Shown in pieces: positions 1 to 9,073 of a stretch of 64,000 nucleotides of DNA. A program made the translations under genes and the position numbers. The DNA is from Bifidobacterium sp. WK012_4_13. GTDB taxonomy: Bacteria; Actinomycetota; Actinomycetes; Actinomycetales; Bifidobacteriaceae. Position 1 is the first letter of the stretch, and each line of letters starts with the position of its first letter. The DNA is taken from the NCBI RefSeq assembly GCF_041080835.1, contig NZ_CP129683.1, positions 310,001-374,000 of the forward strand, in the 5' to 3' direction. Under the pieces are notes generated by a model. That model searched no databases. It had not been told where the DNA came from and saw only the letters and a program-made list of their open reading frames with translations.

Positions 1-172
1 TGCCATGAGGATCCTTATGGTACCAAGGCATTGCCTCGCCTGCGCACAGCGCCGTCGAACTGGTGGCGACAAGTGCCTCATCCTCGCGTATTCTTGGAAT
101 TTCGCGTGCTTCGACCCTGATGTCGTCAGGACCGTAGTACACCCCGACATGGTTGATCTGCGAACTTGACAC
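1..172 (-). CDS. Zinc-type (MDR) alcohol/polyol dehydrogenase, N-terminal fragment
   Basis: Only the first 57 codons are present; the gene runs off the left edge. It starts with GTG at 172, seven bases after the kinase stop, with a purine-rich RBS (GGAAAGGAAG) inside the kinase tail. The N-terminus reads VGVYYGPDDIRVE and then TALCAGEAMPWYH. This is the opening beta-strand and catalytic-zinc cysteine region of medium-chain dehydrogenases, where CxGE/CGSD is usual near residue 40. As last gene of a sugar import operon it probably oxidises a polyol or sugar intermediate. The family is likely; the substrate is unknown and the NAD-binding half is not visible. Confidence 0.6.
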   Translation of the reverse strand, partial: MSSSQINHVGVYYGPDDIRVEAREIPRIREDEALVATSSTALCAGEAMPWYHKDPHG

Positions 173-178
173 AGTATG

Positions 179-1606
179 TCACTTCCTTTCCTTCCATAAG
201 GGCAGCGATGCCGATATGGACTCCAAATATCTGTTGAACCGTCGCTGGGCGTCTTCACCATCGCCCTGCGGAGTGAAGGTCGTTCGCTCCACACTGCGAT
301 GGCTCAGCGCTTCGAACCCAGGAATGAACGATGCGACCCCAATGGTTCCCAATTGCGCATTGGAATCAACCAGGACTGGGCGAGAGAGCGTGTTCGCAAT
401 GAGCTGGCAGAAATGCGGGTCCGACGTTCCGCCACCGGTAAGGACGATGTCCGAGATCTGCCCTGATGACTCAAGGCAATGCCGCATCGAGAAGGCGATT
501 CCGTCGGCCACTGCGGCGGCAAGTCTGGGTCGCGTCGTCCGCGAGCTGATTCCCATGAACGTGCCGGTGGCATCGGGAGCCAGAAACGGGGCTCTTTCGC
601 CGAAGAGGAACGGTAGAAACAATTCGTCATGTTCCTTGGCCTCATCGACGTCCTGCCAGAACTGCAGGTAGCGTTGGGGACCGTGATATCCGAATTCCCT
701 GAGGAACCATTCCAGCACCTGCGCTCCCGACGACGAACCCAGCACTCGCAGAAACAGGCCTGGTTCTGGCCATACGATGGTCGCCCCGACGGGCTTGCCC
801 TCAGGAACCGGCTCATGAACCAAGGAAAAGACTGCGCTCGTCGTGCCAAGTGAAGCAACGGTGTCATGCATCGCGTGCGCGCCCGCGCCTCTTGTGCTCG
901 CAACGCAGTCGAGAGAACCAAGATACACAGGTGTGCCCTGGACTATGCCTGAAAGCGCCGATGCCCTCTTATCGACCCTTCCGATCAATGAGCCCGGGCG
1001 GCGAGGTTCAGGAATCGCATCCGTGAAGTCAGCGCATTCAAGCAGGTCAAGAAGGTCATGGTCAAGCTTTCGCGTGTAGGGATTGACGAAAGGAATGCTG
1101 GCATCGGTGATGTCGGTGGTAATGACGCCGGTGAGCCTATAGTCGATCCAGTCCTTCGCGGTGAGGATTGCCGCAAGGTCTTCCGGTCGAAGACCATGGG
1201 ATTCGCGGAGCCAGCGGAGGATGGGCGCAGAGGTGCCCGGCCAGATCACCGTTCCGGTCTGTCGATACAGCTGAGCGACGACACCGGTGCGTTCCCACTC
1301 GTCGATGACACCCGATGCGTGCGTGGAATTCCATGTAAGGGAATTCCTGCCGTTCCCATCATTGCCGAGTTCCCAGCATCCATCTCCCTGACCGCTGGCG
1401 ATTATTGCGTCAGGCACATCATCACATGAATCAAGAGTATCCCGAATCAATCGCGCAGTGTGCGACCACACCTGTTCCGGGTCCACGATTCCAGGCGAGA
1501 TCGTCGGACTGGGACATGTTTTCAGAGCTCTGATCGAACCGCTGTCGTCGATGAGCGAGGACTTCAGCGTCGATGTTCCAATATCCAAGGCAAGCGCAAC
1601 GGACAT
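179..1606 (-). CDS. FGGY-family carbohydrate kinase (xylulokinase-like)
   Basis: 475 aa, the usual length for FGGY kinases, which phosphorylate pentuloses, pentitols or glycerol with ATP in the cytoplasm. The N-terminal phosphate-binding strand is LALDIGTSTLKSSLIDD. The mid-protein substrate and ATP region reads GSLDCVASTRGAGAH followed by VASLGTTSAVF. The C-terminal adenosine motif is IVLTGGGTSDPHF. It lies 7 bp after the second permease and 7 bp before the dehydrogenase, so it is co-transcribed with the transporter. Xylulokinase-like is the best guess; ribulo-, erythrulo- or other kinase specificity cannot be excluded from sequence alone. Confidence 0.85.
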   Translation of the reverse strand: MSVALALDIGTSTLKSSLIDDSGSIRALKTCPSPTISPGIVDPEQVWSHTARLIRDTLDSCDDVPDAIIASGQGDGCWELGNDGNGRNSLTWNSTHASGVIDEWERTGVVAQLYRQTGTVIWPGTSAPILRWLRESHGLRPEDLAAILTAKDWIDYRLTGVITTDITDASIPFVNPYTRKLDHDLLDLLECADFTDAIPEPRRPGSLIGRVDKRASALSGIVQGTPVYLGSLDCVASTRGAGAHAMHDTVASLGTTSAVFSLVHEPVPEGKPVGATIVWPEPGLFLRVLGSSSGAQVLEWFLREFGYHGPQRYLQFWQDVDEAKEHDELFLPFLFGERAPFLAPDATGTFMGISSRTTRPRLAAAVADGIAFSMRHCLESSGQISDIVLTGGGTSDPHFCQLIANTLSRPVLVDSNAQLGTIGVASFIPGFEALSHRSVERTTFTPQGDGEDAQRRFNRYLESISASLPLWKERK

Positions 1607-1613
1607 ATGACCT

Positions 1614-2645
1614 TCACCTGCCTCTTCCTACAAGACTCGACTTCGCAAGTCCGGACACTGCGGCAAGTGCGAGCACCAGTATGAGCCCACGAATCGCGAC
1701 CTTGAGATTGAAGTCCAGCCCCATCAGATCCAATCCGGTTCCTACGGTGCTCAGGAACAGCACGGCGAATACGGTTCCACCGACATTGGGACGTACGCGC
1801 TGATGCATCGCCGCACCGATGAACACTGCAGAGATCGCATCCGTCTGATAGTTGTAGCCGGTCAGAGGTGTGAACATCTGAAGCTGCGCCGTCAGCAGCA
1901 CCCCTCCAAGTGCGCAGATTGCCGAGGAAAGCACATACGCCTCGGTCTTATAGCGAGAAACCGGTATTCCCATGTTGACGGCGCTGCGTTCCTGCATGCC
2001 AATTGCTTCTATCCTTCGGCCGAAGACGGTTCTTGACAGTGCGAACCAGACGAGCAGCGCAACCACTGCGGCTATCCAAGCCTTGGTGTTGATGCCCAGG
2101 ATGTTCCCTGCCCCGATTTCGTGGAAGGCATCCGGCATGTCGAAGAATTCGACATTGCCACCACCATTGGTTCCCACTTTCTGGAAGCTGCGTCCGACGA
2201 AATATACGCCCAGCGTCGCAAGGAAGGGAGAGATCCTGAGCCGTGCGATGAGCAGTGCATTGATCAATCCCACCAAGGAGCCAATCGCCATGGCCAGCAG
2301 TGCGGCAACGGGCCAGGGCAGACCGGTATTGAGCATGATTACGACGACGAACCATGCACCAAGGTCGAACGAGGTGTCAACAGAAAGATCGATTCCCCCC
2401 GTCGAAACGACGACGGTCATTGCGAGGGCCACGAGCATGAGCACCGCTCCGCCTGCGATGACATTCTTCAATGTGCTGGCGGACCAAAAGGTCGGGACTG
2501 TGACGATGAAGACCAGCAGAAGAATCAGGAATAGCATCGGGAATGCCAGACGACGCCATGGGATGTTCCCGCGACGAAGTCCACTGTCTTTGGCCATTCC
2601 TGCGAATCGTGGTCCCACATTCGCAGACGTCGTGTCGTCACTCAT
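1614..2645 (-). CDS. Sugar ABC transporter permease (RbsC/YjfF type), second subunit
   Basis: 343 aa, very hydrophobic, with about eight to ten membrane segments and the BPD_transp_2 landmark MTVVVSTGGIDLSVD in the second third of the N-terminal half. The start chosen is ATG at 2645, which overlaps the stop of the preceding permease (ATGA) and has GAGGAG upstream; a longer reading frame to 2786 would run into that permease and is rejected. It should form a heterodimer with the other permease and dock the ATPase. Two different permeases per system is the arrangement of bifidobacterial FruEKFG and enterobacterial YtfQRT-YjfF transporters. Confidence 0.88.
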   Translation of the reverse strand: MSDDTTSANVGPRFAGMAKDSGLRRGNIPWRRLAFPMLFLILLLVFIVTVPTFWSASTLKNVIAGGAVLMLVALAMTVVVSTGGIDLSVDTSFDLGAWFVVVIMLNTGLPWPVAALLAMAIGSLVGLINALLIARLRISPFLATLGVYFVGRSFQKVGTNGGGNVEFFDMPDAFHEIGAGNILGINTKAWIAAVVALLVWFALSRTVFGRRIEAIGMQERSAVNMGIPVSRYKTEAYVLSSAICALGGVLLTAQLQMFTPLTGYNYQTDAISAVFIGAAMHQRVRPNVGGTVFAVLFLSTVGTGLDLMGLDFNLKVAIRGLILVLALAAVSGLAKSSLVGRGR

Positions 2646-3649
2646 GATGCGCTCCTCTTGCTCAGCGCGGTCGATCCGACCACGACCAGAATCAGCAGGC
2701 CCTTCGAGCCGTCGATCAGTGAATTGTCGACCCCGCCGAGCACAAGTGCATTGGACAGTGCGGCTACGAGAATCGCACCGATGCACGCTCCAACGGGCGT
2801 ATACATCGACCTGCGCGAAAAGATCGGAGCAAGGTATGCTGCGAGCAGCATGTCAAGCAGAAGCTGATCTTCCGATCCTGTCGACCATCCGGAGGCTCGG
2901 GAGAGCAATGTCACCGATGACAGTCCTGCGAGCAGTGAGGCTGCCAGCATCGACGCTGCGATGCACAGACCTGGTCGTATGCCCGATTGCAGAGCGAATT
3001 CTCGATTGCCACCGACCGCCTGCAGATGAAGCCCGAATCGGGTATGGTTAGTCGCGCAATGCACGACGACCAGAACTGCGGATGTGAGCACGATGATGAT
3101 TGGCACGCCCACGACGGCATCGTCGCGCAGGGCGAGAACAGCTGCGTCGTGCACCTCTATGCGACGATTCGTCGTTGCCGTTCTGGTGATGCCGTCGATC
3201 AGTACGGATGAAGCCAAGGTCGCGAGGATCGGGACCATTCGCAGCCACACCACCAGCAGCGAATTGACGATTCCAAAGACGATGGCAGCAGCCACCCCCA
3301 CAAGCAATGACAGCCACAGTGGCGCTCCACCTGCAAGGGACAGCGCCACGATTGCTGCGGAGAGCACGGACTGATTCGGCAGTGACAGGTCGATGCCGCC
3401 ATGGATGACATCGTCCCCGGAAGCGATGATGATGATGGACATTCCAATCGCAAGCAGCGCGCTTGGCACGGCTGCCACGACAATCGCCTCGAGATTGCCG
3501 ACTGCGATGATGTTGGGATTGTGCATGACCAGCGCCAGGAAGAGTATTGCCACAAGCAGGGCTGGAATGGATTGCACCGCTCTTGTGGCCGGTGCAGGAT
3601 GATGCGCAGCATGCATCCGTGCGCGCACGGCTAGCGAGGATTGAATCAT
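2642..3649 (-). CDS. Sugar ABC transporter permease (RbsC/YtfT type), first subunit
   Basis: 335 aa integral membrane protein. After about 30 polar residues come repeated hydrophobic helices and the family motif IIIIASGDDVIHGGIDLSL, the counterpart of the GGIDLS loop in RbsC-type permeases. The ATG at 3649 overlaps the ATPase stop by four bases (ATGA), and its own stop overlaps the next permease in the same way, so translation of the three genes is probably coupled. It differs clearly from the second permease, which argues for a heterodimeric channel. The transported sugar is unknown. Confidence 0.88.
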   Translation of the reverse strand: MIQSSLAVRARMHAAHHPAPATRAVQSIPALLVAILFLALVMHNPNIIAVGNLEAIVVAAVPSALLAIGMSIIIIASGDDVIHGGIDLSLPNQSVLSAAIVALSLAGGAPLWLSLLVGVAAAIVFGIVNSLLVVWLRMVPILATLASSVLIDGITRTATTNRRIEVHDAAVLALRDDAVVGVPIIIVLTSAVLVVVHCATNHTRFGLHLQAVGGNREFALQSGIRPGLCIAASMLAASLLAGLSSVTLLSRASGWSTGSEDQLLLDMLLAAYLAPIFSRRSMYTPVGACIGAILVAALSNALVLGGVDNSLIDGSKGLLILVVVGSTALSKRSAS

Positions 3650-5175
3650 ACCTCGCCTCCCTGTCCGGTCGTTGGACTCTGCGACGATCCGGAAGCCATT
3701 GCCAGAAGGCTTTGTTCCGTGATCTGGTCATGAGAAAGCTCGGCTGCAATCGAAGATCTTCTCAGGACGAGAACCCTGTCGCACAGTCCTGCGAGCTCCG
3801 CGAAGTCACTGCTCGATATGAGTATGGCCACGCCATTGCGCGCCAACTCGACGATTAGCTTGTAGATATCGGCCTTTGCTCCCACATCGACACCGAATGT
3901 AGGATCCTCGAGAACCAGCACGGAGGCTCCTGAACCGATCCAGCGGCCGATGACCGCCTTCTGCTGATTGCCTCCGCTCAGCAGACGCATCGGATGGTCC
4001 GGATCGTTGGGGACTATATGAAGCTGCTGAATCACATCCTGGACGAATCGCGAGACGCGGGATTTCCTTACGACATTCCATGTCGAAAGCTGAGCAATCC
4101 TGGGAAGCGAAAGATTAAGCTCCAACGAAGCATCCTGGATCAGTCCGGAGCTGCGTCGATCCCGTGGGATGAAGGCAATGCCTGCTGCGATGGCGGCACG
4201 GACCGACCCTCTTCTGATTGGATGCCCGTCAACCTCGACTTTTCCGGTGTCTGGGCGTGACAGACCGACGATCAGGTCAATCAGATGTTCCTTGCCGGCT
4301 CCTACGATTCCGCTGATTCCAAGAATCTCGCCGCGATGGACGGTAAAGGAAACGTGCTTCGGCTGACGGCGATCGCTCAGATTCTCGACCATGAGACGTG
4401 GGCTGGCGGACCGCTGCGTGAAGCTACGATCGGGATACAGCTGGGTAAGCGTGCGTCCGACCATGAGTTCGGCCAATTGGTCGCTTCTCACCTTGGCGGT
4501 GTTCTCAAGCGAGCTGACGCAACGGCCATTGCGCAATACGACTATTCTGTCCGAATGGCCCAGAACCTCGTCGAGATAGTGCGAGACATATATGATCGCG
4601 GTTCCGCCCTGCTTGAGTGTGTCTATCGCATGGAACAGAAGCCTTGTCTCGTCCGAAGACAGCGGCGCTGTCGGCTCATCGAGTACGAGCACCCTTACCC
4701 TGCCGTTGAACAGAGCCTTCGCAATCTGCACAAGCTTGACTTCGGCGGTCGAAAGCTCGCGCAGCAACCGTGATGGTTCGATGCTGACGCCTAATTTCGT
4801 GCGAAACTCTTCCCGCACTCGGTCATGAAACGCCCGACCATGCAGCCGCCCATGAAAATTCGATTCACCCACTGCAAGCGTTTCGGCCACGCTTAGATTC
4901 GGGGCGACGGAGAGTTCCTGATGTACGACTCGAATTCCCAGATGGGCGGCGTCTTTTGGAGAAAGTGCTCCGAGCGTTCTGCCATCGACCCTGATCTCGC
5001 CTCCGTCAGGCGCATAGAGTCCTGACACGATGTTGATGAGAGTGGACTTTCCTGCGCCATTCTGACCGACCAGCGCGCAGGTCTGCCCTTTCTCCAGCGA
5101 GAGTGAAACGTCGTCGAGCGCCATATGGCCATGGAAGGCCTTCGAAAGGTGCTCGATCTGAAACACCGCAGTCAT
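3646..5175 (-). CDS. Sugar ABC transporter ATP-binding protein (RbsA/MglA family)
   Basis: 509 aa with two nucleotide-binding domains in one chain, typical of the CUT2 family. Domain 1 has Walker A GQNGAGKST (about residues 37-45), a degenerate signature LSTAEVKLVQ and Walker B VLVLDEPTAPLS. Domain 2 has the usual degenerate Walker A (GIVGAGKEHL), a canonical signature LSGGNQQKA and VLVLEDPTFGVD. It powers import through the two downstream permeases. The start at 5175 lies 105 bp after the binding-protein gene, and GGAG precedes it. The family is certain; substrate specificity is not encoded here. Confidence 0.92.
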   Translation of the reverse strand: MTAVFQIEHLSKAFHGHMALDDVSLSLEKGQTCALVGQNGAGKSTLINIVSGLYAPDGGEIRVDGRTLGALSPKDAAHLGIRVVHQELSVAPNLSVAETLAVGESNFHGRLHGRAFHDRVREEFRTKLGVSIEPSRLLRELSTAEVKLVQIAKALFNGRVRVLVLDEPTAPLSSDETRLLFHAIDTLKQGGTAIIYVSHYLDEVLGHSDRIVVLRNGRCVSSLENTAKVRSDQLAELMVGRTLTQLYPDRSFTQRSASPRLMVENLSDRRQPKHVSFTVHRGEILGISGIVGAGKEHLIDLIVGLSRPDTGKVEVDGHPIRRGSVRAAIAAGIAFIPRDRRSSGLIQDASLELNLSLPRIAQLSTWNVVRKSRVSRFVQDVIQQLHIVPNDPDHPMRLLSGGNQQKAVIGRWIGSGASVLVLEDPTFGVDVGAKADIYKLIVELARNGVAILISSSDFAELAGLCDRVLVLRRSSIAAELSHDQITEQSLLAMASGSSQSPTTGQGGEV

Positions 5176-5280
5176 ACGCTCTCCTTATTCAACCGAGTTC
5201 TCCATTCCGTGTCCGATGAGCGGCAGGGGAGGGTCTGGCCGCAATCATGCCGACCAAACCCCTGAGCCGTTTCGTGGATG

Positions 5281-6363
5281 TCAGTCCGCGGTCTTGTCAT
5301 ACCCAAGCTTCTTGTAGATGGCAGCCGCTTCCTGTGAACCGTCGACCGGGAAGCTTTCCACATAGGTCGTCTTCTCGACCTTTTCGCCCTTGATGTATTT
5401 CGCAAGGGCAACCGCGGACTTGTGTCCCTGAAGTCGCGGTTGCTGAGCCACGTTGGCAACGAATGGACTGTTCTTCTCCTGCATGATCTTGAGGGTGTCG
5501 GGTCCGGCATCATAGGCCGAGACCTTCACATCGCTTCGTCCTGATTCCTTGATGGCCTGCACCACGCCTATGGCTGGCTGATCCCAGCATGCGACATGAA
5601 TGTCACTTAAGGTTCCCTTGGCATATTTCTGGAGAAGGTTCAATGTCTGCTGCCGCGCATCGTCGGCTGGACTCGAGAATTTCTCGGCTAGTTCCGGCTC
5701 TATGATCTTGATGCCTGGGTATTCCTTCTTGATCTCTTCCTTGAAGCCCTTTGCGCGTGCGCTGCAGTAGCTCAGGCTGCTCTCGAATGCGTTGAACAAT
5801 GCGATCTGACCTTTGCCGTTCAGATCCTTTCCGACAATCTTGCCCACGTCCTTGCCGCCTTGGTATGCATCGTCCTCGACATCGTTGACCACATATTGGG
5901 ATGGGTGCTGAACCGAGAAGATCGGGATGCCGGCTGCCTTGATCCTCTTGAGATAGGGGTCGACCGAGCTGTCGCCGAGAATCGTGATCACGGCATCCAC
6001 CTTCGCCGTGAGGAATTTCTCATGATTCTGAGCGTTTACGGTGTTGTCGCGCCCTCCATCCGTGGTGATGACTTTCCCGCCAAGTTTCTTGACCTCGTCT
6101 ATTGCGCCGTTGAACGCTTCGCGATCCCAGAAATGCTGTGTGCCGACGGTTGCCACGCCAACGGTCTTTCCGGTGAGCACCTTGTCGAGACCCTTGTCAT
6201 CGGCGGCATCCGATTTGCTGATCTCCGACTCCTCCTTCGCCGAACTGCTTGAGGATGAGCCGAACGAAGTGCCCTGGCATCCTGACAATATCGACACGAT
6301 CGATAGCATTGCAATGGCGGAAACTGCGATTTTCCTGGCGTTATCCTTAACTTTGTACTTCAT
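5281..6363 (-). CDS. Sugar-binding lipoprotein of the ABC transporter (periplasmic-binding protein type 1)
   Basis: 360 aa from ATG 6363 (RBS GAGGGAAGC). The basic N-terminus is followed by a hydrophobic stretch and a lipobox ILSGC with the lipidated cysteine near residue 29, then a Ser/Glu-rich linker. The mature part has the RbsB/FruE-like pattern: [13 protein letters not shown] early, [23 protein letters not shown], and [14 protein letters not shown] late. It captures sugar outside the membrane and delivers it to the permeases. Its start overlaps the 3' end of msrB by 17 bp. An upstream-extended frame to 6492 lies inside msrB and is rejected. Confidence 0.9.
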   Translation of the reverse strand: MKYKVKDNARKIAVSAIAMLSIVSILSGCQGTSFGSSSSSSAKEESEISKSDAADDKGLDKVLTGKTVGVATVGTQHFWDREAFNGAIDEVKKLGGKVITTDGGRDNTVNAQNHEKFLTAKVDAVITILGDSSVDPYLKRIKAAGIPIFSVQHPSQYVVNDVEDDAYQGGKDVGKIVGKDLNGKGQIALFNAFESSLSYCSARAKGFKEEIKKEYPGIKIIEPELAEKFSSPADDARQQTLNLLQKYAKGTLSDIHVACWDQPAIGVVQAIKESGRSDVKVSAYDAGPDTLKIMQEKNSPFVANVAQQPRLQGHKSAVALAKYIKGEKVEKTTYVESFPVDGSQEAAAIYKKLGYDKTAD

Positions 6364-6901
6364 GTCTGCTTCCCTCATCAATCCGATTCTCTTGCTCTCT
6401 TGACTGGTCACCGGCATCTGACTGGCTGGCATCGCGCTTCTCTTCGAAAAGATGTCTGTATTCGGCATATCCCTCAGCTTCAAGACGATCAACGGGGATG
6501 AATCTCAAGGCTGCGGAATTGATGCAGTATCTCAAGCCTCCCAACTCCTTCGGCCCATCGGTGAAGACATGGCCCAGGTGACTGTCAGCCTGGGCGGATC
6601 TGACTTCTATCTTGAAGTGCCTCGGATTCGAGTAATCATCGGACTTTCTGGTGGAATCGCTGCTTATCGGACGGGTGAACGAAGGCCATCCGCAGCCTGC
6701 ATCGAACTTATCGAATGAAGTGAAGAGCGGTTCTCCGGAAACCACATCGACATACAGGCCATCCTCGAAGAAGTCATCGTACTCACCTGAGAAGGCCTCT
6801 TCGGTTCTGCCCTGCTGGGTCACTTCCCGTTGAAGCGACGTAAGGCTCTGTATGCTTGATTCGAGCCCTTCGAGTGATTCCTTTGACTGCTTGCTGACCA
6901 T
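6347..6901 (-). CDS. msrB: Peptide-methionine (R)-S-oxide reductase
   Basis: 184 aa from ATG 6901, preceded by AGGAG at a spacing of 10. MsrB repairs methionine-R-sulfoxide with thioredoxin as electron donor. Visible family motifs are [25 protein letters not shown] (Cys70), [11 protein letters not shown] and the catalytic [11 protein letters not shown] (Cys126). The CxxC zinc pairs of some MsrB proteins are absent, as in the class with VVSGEPLF. An extra 35-residue N-terminus and a polar C-terminal tail flank the domain. Unusually, it is the first gene of the sugar-transport operon and its end overlaps the binding-protein start. Confidence 0.92.
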   Translation of the reverse strand: MVSKQSKESLEGLESSIQSLTSLQREVTQQGRTEEAFSGEYDDFFEDGLYVDVVSGEPLFTSFDKFDAGCGWPSFTRPISSDSTRKSDDYSNPRHFKIEVRSAQADSHLGHVFTDGPKELGGLRYCINSAALRFIPVDRLEAEGYAEYRHLFEEKRDASQSDAGDQSREQENRIDEGSRHEVQS

Positions 6902-7370
6902 ATGATGTATGCTCCTTGAATTCTGAAAATGCCAGTTCATCGACGACGGTCAGGTCATCTTAGGCAGCGCTTATGCGTGGAAACGCTTTCCGGCATATAG
7001 GCAATGGTTATGGCCGACATTCGAGGGCAGCGAATAGGCCGAAGATCCGCGAAATCGATGCCATAGCGAATTGTTATAGCGAGTTCAAAAGTGCGTATGC
7101 CAATCGCCTTCGTCCTCGTTGGCGTCGGCGATGGCTTGCATCCTGCCTGATTGTCTCAGTGACTCCCGCTGTCATCGACCTCGCGAAACGGTGAGGATCC
7201 GATCATGGTTCGCCTCATTCAGATGTACGGATCGGGGAGGGAACGCACAGAGGGAGAGAGAGGGACAGCGGGAAAGAGAGTGAAACAAAAGGAAACAGTG
7301 AGTGACAGGGAGCGGAGCTGCATGTACTGGCTGATCGGATACGATGAGCACATGCACCGAAGAAGAAGTG
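6902..7370. other. Intergenic region between msrB and rnpB
   Basis: About 470 bp with no convincing gene. It holds the operator-like palindrome and presumably the promoter of the msrB-transporter operon. From about 7230 to 7320 the plus strand is strongly purine-rich (repeated GGGA, GAGA, GAAA), so downstream of the RNase P RNA its transcript would be pyrimidine-rich and may serve as the 3' trailer or termination zone. Short open frames here have no RBS or recognisable product. Confidence 0.4.
6978..6992. promoter_or_regulatory. LacI-family operator-like palindrome upstream of msrB and the sugar operon
   Basis: The sequence TGGAAACGCTTTCCG has inverted GGAAA/TTTCC arms around CGC, the layout of LacI/GalR operators and close to the cre consensus. 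It lies about 77-90 bp before the msrB start. No regulator gene for it is in the window. Its role as the operon switch is inferred from shape and position only. Confidence 0.5.
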
Positions 7371-7733
7371 AGTGAGACCTCTTATACCCCGGGTTCTGTC
7401 GTTCTTGCGAACGTATGGCCATCCATCTCGACCTGACGTTGCCGTCAGGCTCCAGCAGCCTACCCGAAGACATGAGCGAGCAGCTCTTGGCGTCTTCTGC
7501 TTGGCCTTGCTCCCGATGAGGCTTGCCTTGCAATCGCTGTCACCAGCGATCCGGTGGTCTCTTGCACCGCCGTTTCACCCTTACCTGCAAACATGCGTCC
7601 GCAGGCGGTCTATTCTCTGTTGCGCTATCTCTCAGGTCACCCTGGGCGGACGTTATCCGCCATCGTGCTCTTTGGAGCCCGGAAGTTCCTCAACGCTAAA
7701 ATATCAGCATCGCGGCCATAAAGAGGTCTCAGT
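7371..7733 (-). ncRNA. rnpB: RNase P RNA (bacterial class A)
   Basis: The minus strand carries the conserved landmarks in order: GAGGAACTTCCGGGCTCC (5' core), an AGGGTGAAACGGCGGTGCAA block, ACCACCGG, and near the 3' end GACAGAACCCGGGGTATAAG. The ends pair: GAGACCTCTT at the 5' side (7730-7721) matches AAGAGGTCTC at the 3' side (7383-7374) over 10 bp, as expected for helix P1. A P3-like hairpin follows. This defines a molecule of about 360 nt, normal for actinobacterial M1 RNA. With protein RnpA it trims tRNA 5' leaders. Exact termini may shift by a few bases. Confidence 0.93.
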
Positions 7734-8163
7734 CGACAAGGATACAGCATCGGGGGCATTGGCGAGCCTGACAGACCTCGTTGCCATGAAAGCTGCGGGA
7801 TGTCGGCGTGGCATCATGAGTCTTGTGATCGATGACTGCTTGCTGAATGCATGGTGACCACAGCGATGATCGCATTGACCACAGCGATACCTGACCACAG
7901 TGATACTCATGGCGTTGCCCATGGCGGTATTCATATCGACCGCTATGTTGCCCATATGGACCACTATTCTACCCATATCGCAAACGCCCGAAGTCGCAGA
8001 AACCGAAAGTTTCGAAATCCGCTGAATTCTATGCGATTCGAGTGCGAGAACCCTGAGAAACCCCAACAATGCGAAGCTTTCGGCTACAATGTTGACTACC
8101 GGAACGGTGATGATGCCGTTCAACACACACGGCGGGTCACACCGCCCGATTAAGGAGGCTCAC
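7734..8163. other. Intergenic region upstream of hpf
   Basis: About 430 bp without a credible gene. It contains short direct repeats near 7855-7912, copies of TTGCCCATATGG-like words near 7914-7960, and a good -10 hexamer TACAAT at 8085-8090. That hexamer would give hpf a leader of about 65-70 nt. A 140-codon frame on the minus strand has no RBS and a composition like background, so it is not called. Confidence 0.4.
7854..7912. repeat. Short degenerate direct repeats (TGACCACAGCGAT)
   Basis: Three copies of TGACCACAGYGAT lie close together, near 7854, 7879 and 7893, followed by related GATACTCATGG words. They are non-coding and lie between rnpB and hpf. No function is evident. Confidence 0.55.
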
Positions 8164-8832
8164 ATGGAAATCGTCGTAACGGGACGCCACACGCAAATCA
8201 AGCAGAGGTTCCGTGATGTAGCTGACACAAAGATGAATCGTGTGACCGCCATAGCGCCAGATGCTCAGCGCGTTCAGATTGTTCTCTCCCACGAGGGCAA
8301 TCCTAAGCAGGCGGATACAGCTAAGCGAGTCGAGATAACGGTTATCGCGGGCAGGACCGTCGTTCGCGCCGAAGCCTCGAGCGCTGACGAATTCAGCGCG
8401 CTCGATCTGGCTCTTGACAAGCTCACGCTTCGTCTGCGCCGAGCTCGCGACCGCCGCAAGGATCACCGTCGTGGCTATACGAATCCCGTACCGGTCGACA
8501 TGGGCGTCGTTGTTCCCGAGACAGCGCCAGAAGCCAAGGAACCCGAGGATTCGGTGCCATCCGACAGTCCTGCCGCCGCTCTGGCAAGCGAGCTGGGGCC
8601 AGGTGAATCAGTCGAGGTACAGGTCGGGGACACCCCCATCGTCATCAGGCGGAAGCTGCATCTTGCCGAGCCGATGAGCATCGATGAGGCTCTGTATGAG
8701 ATGGAGCTCATCGGACACGACTTCTTCCTCTTCGTCAACAAGGAGACCAATAGGCCTTCCGTGGTGTATCACCGTCATGGCTGGAGCTATGGAGTCTTCG
8801 AAATCGACACGCCTGAGAACGTGTCGAAGTAG
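8164..8832 (+). CDS. hpf: Ribosome hibernation-promoting factor, long form
   Basis: 222 aa from ATG 8164, which has a strong GGAGG upstream; the longer frame from 8089 is rejected. The N-terminal domain (residues 1 to about 105) begins MEIVVTGRHTQIKQRF and has the basic end RLRRARDRRKDHRR typical of the YfiA/RaiA fold that sits in the 30S decoding channel. After an acidic linker, the C-terminal dimerisation domain (about 155-222) reads VIRRKLHLAEPMSIDEALYE and FFLFVNKETN. Long HPF makes 100S ribosome dimers during starvation or stress. It is monocistronic, ahead of a hairpin and secA. Confidence 0.93.
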   Translation: MEIVVTGRHTQIKQRFRDVADTKMNRVTAIAPDAQRVQIVLSHEGNPKQADTAKRVEITVIAGRTVVRAEASSADEFSALDLALDKLTLRLRRARDRRKDHRRGYTNPVPVDMGVVVPETAPEAKEPEDSVPSDSPAAALASELGPGESVEVQVGDTPIVIRRKLHLAEPMSIDEALYEMELIGHDFFLFVNKETNRPSVVYHRHGWSYGVFEIDTPENVSK

Positions 8833-8867
8833 GTTCCTCAATGGTCTGTAGATAGGTCGAATGTGTG

Positions 8868-8911
8868 GAATGTGGGTCTGCTCGGTGAAAAGCCGAAGCA
8901 GACCCACATTC
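8868..8911 (+). terminator. Strong hairpin terminator after hpf
   Basis: Nearly perfect inverted repeat with arms of about 20 bp (GAATGTGGGTCTGCT matched by AGCAGACCCACATTC plus a CGG/CCG extension) and a tiny GAAA-type loop. It sits 36 bp after the hpf stop. There is no T-run, which is common for actinobacterial terminators. Confidence 0.7.
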
Positions 8912-9073
8912 ATGCAGGAAACGATGCGGTTGCAGCCTCGGGATGCATGAAACCCTTGTTAGGCAAAATCCGCGCATTCAAGTACTATGGACGAAGTTTG
9001 TGCCTGATATTAGTATCGGGTATTTCACCTTGTTGTTTAGTTGTTGCAGATGCAACACATTAGGGAGCTCAAC

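Noticed and set aside
1..6901. Left sugar operon considered as a recently acquired genomic island
   Set aside because: GC content and codon use look like the neighbours, and no integrase, tRNA end or direct repeat borders are visible.
7230..7320. Purine-rich tract considered as a regulatory or triplex element
   Set aside because: No repeat unit or conserved structure could be defined; position after rnpB makes a simple trailer more likely.
7372..7857. 161-codon plus-strand frame
   Set aside because: It lies across RNase P RNA on the other strand; RNA landmarks and P1 pairing explain the conservation.
7704..8126. 140-codon minus-strand frame between rnpB and hpf
   Set aside because: No RBS, overlaps the rnpB 5' end, and its His/Met/Cys-rich translation comes from short DNA repeats.
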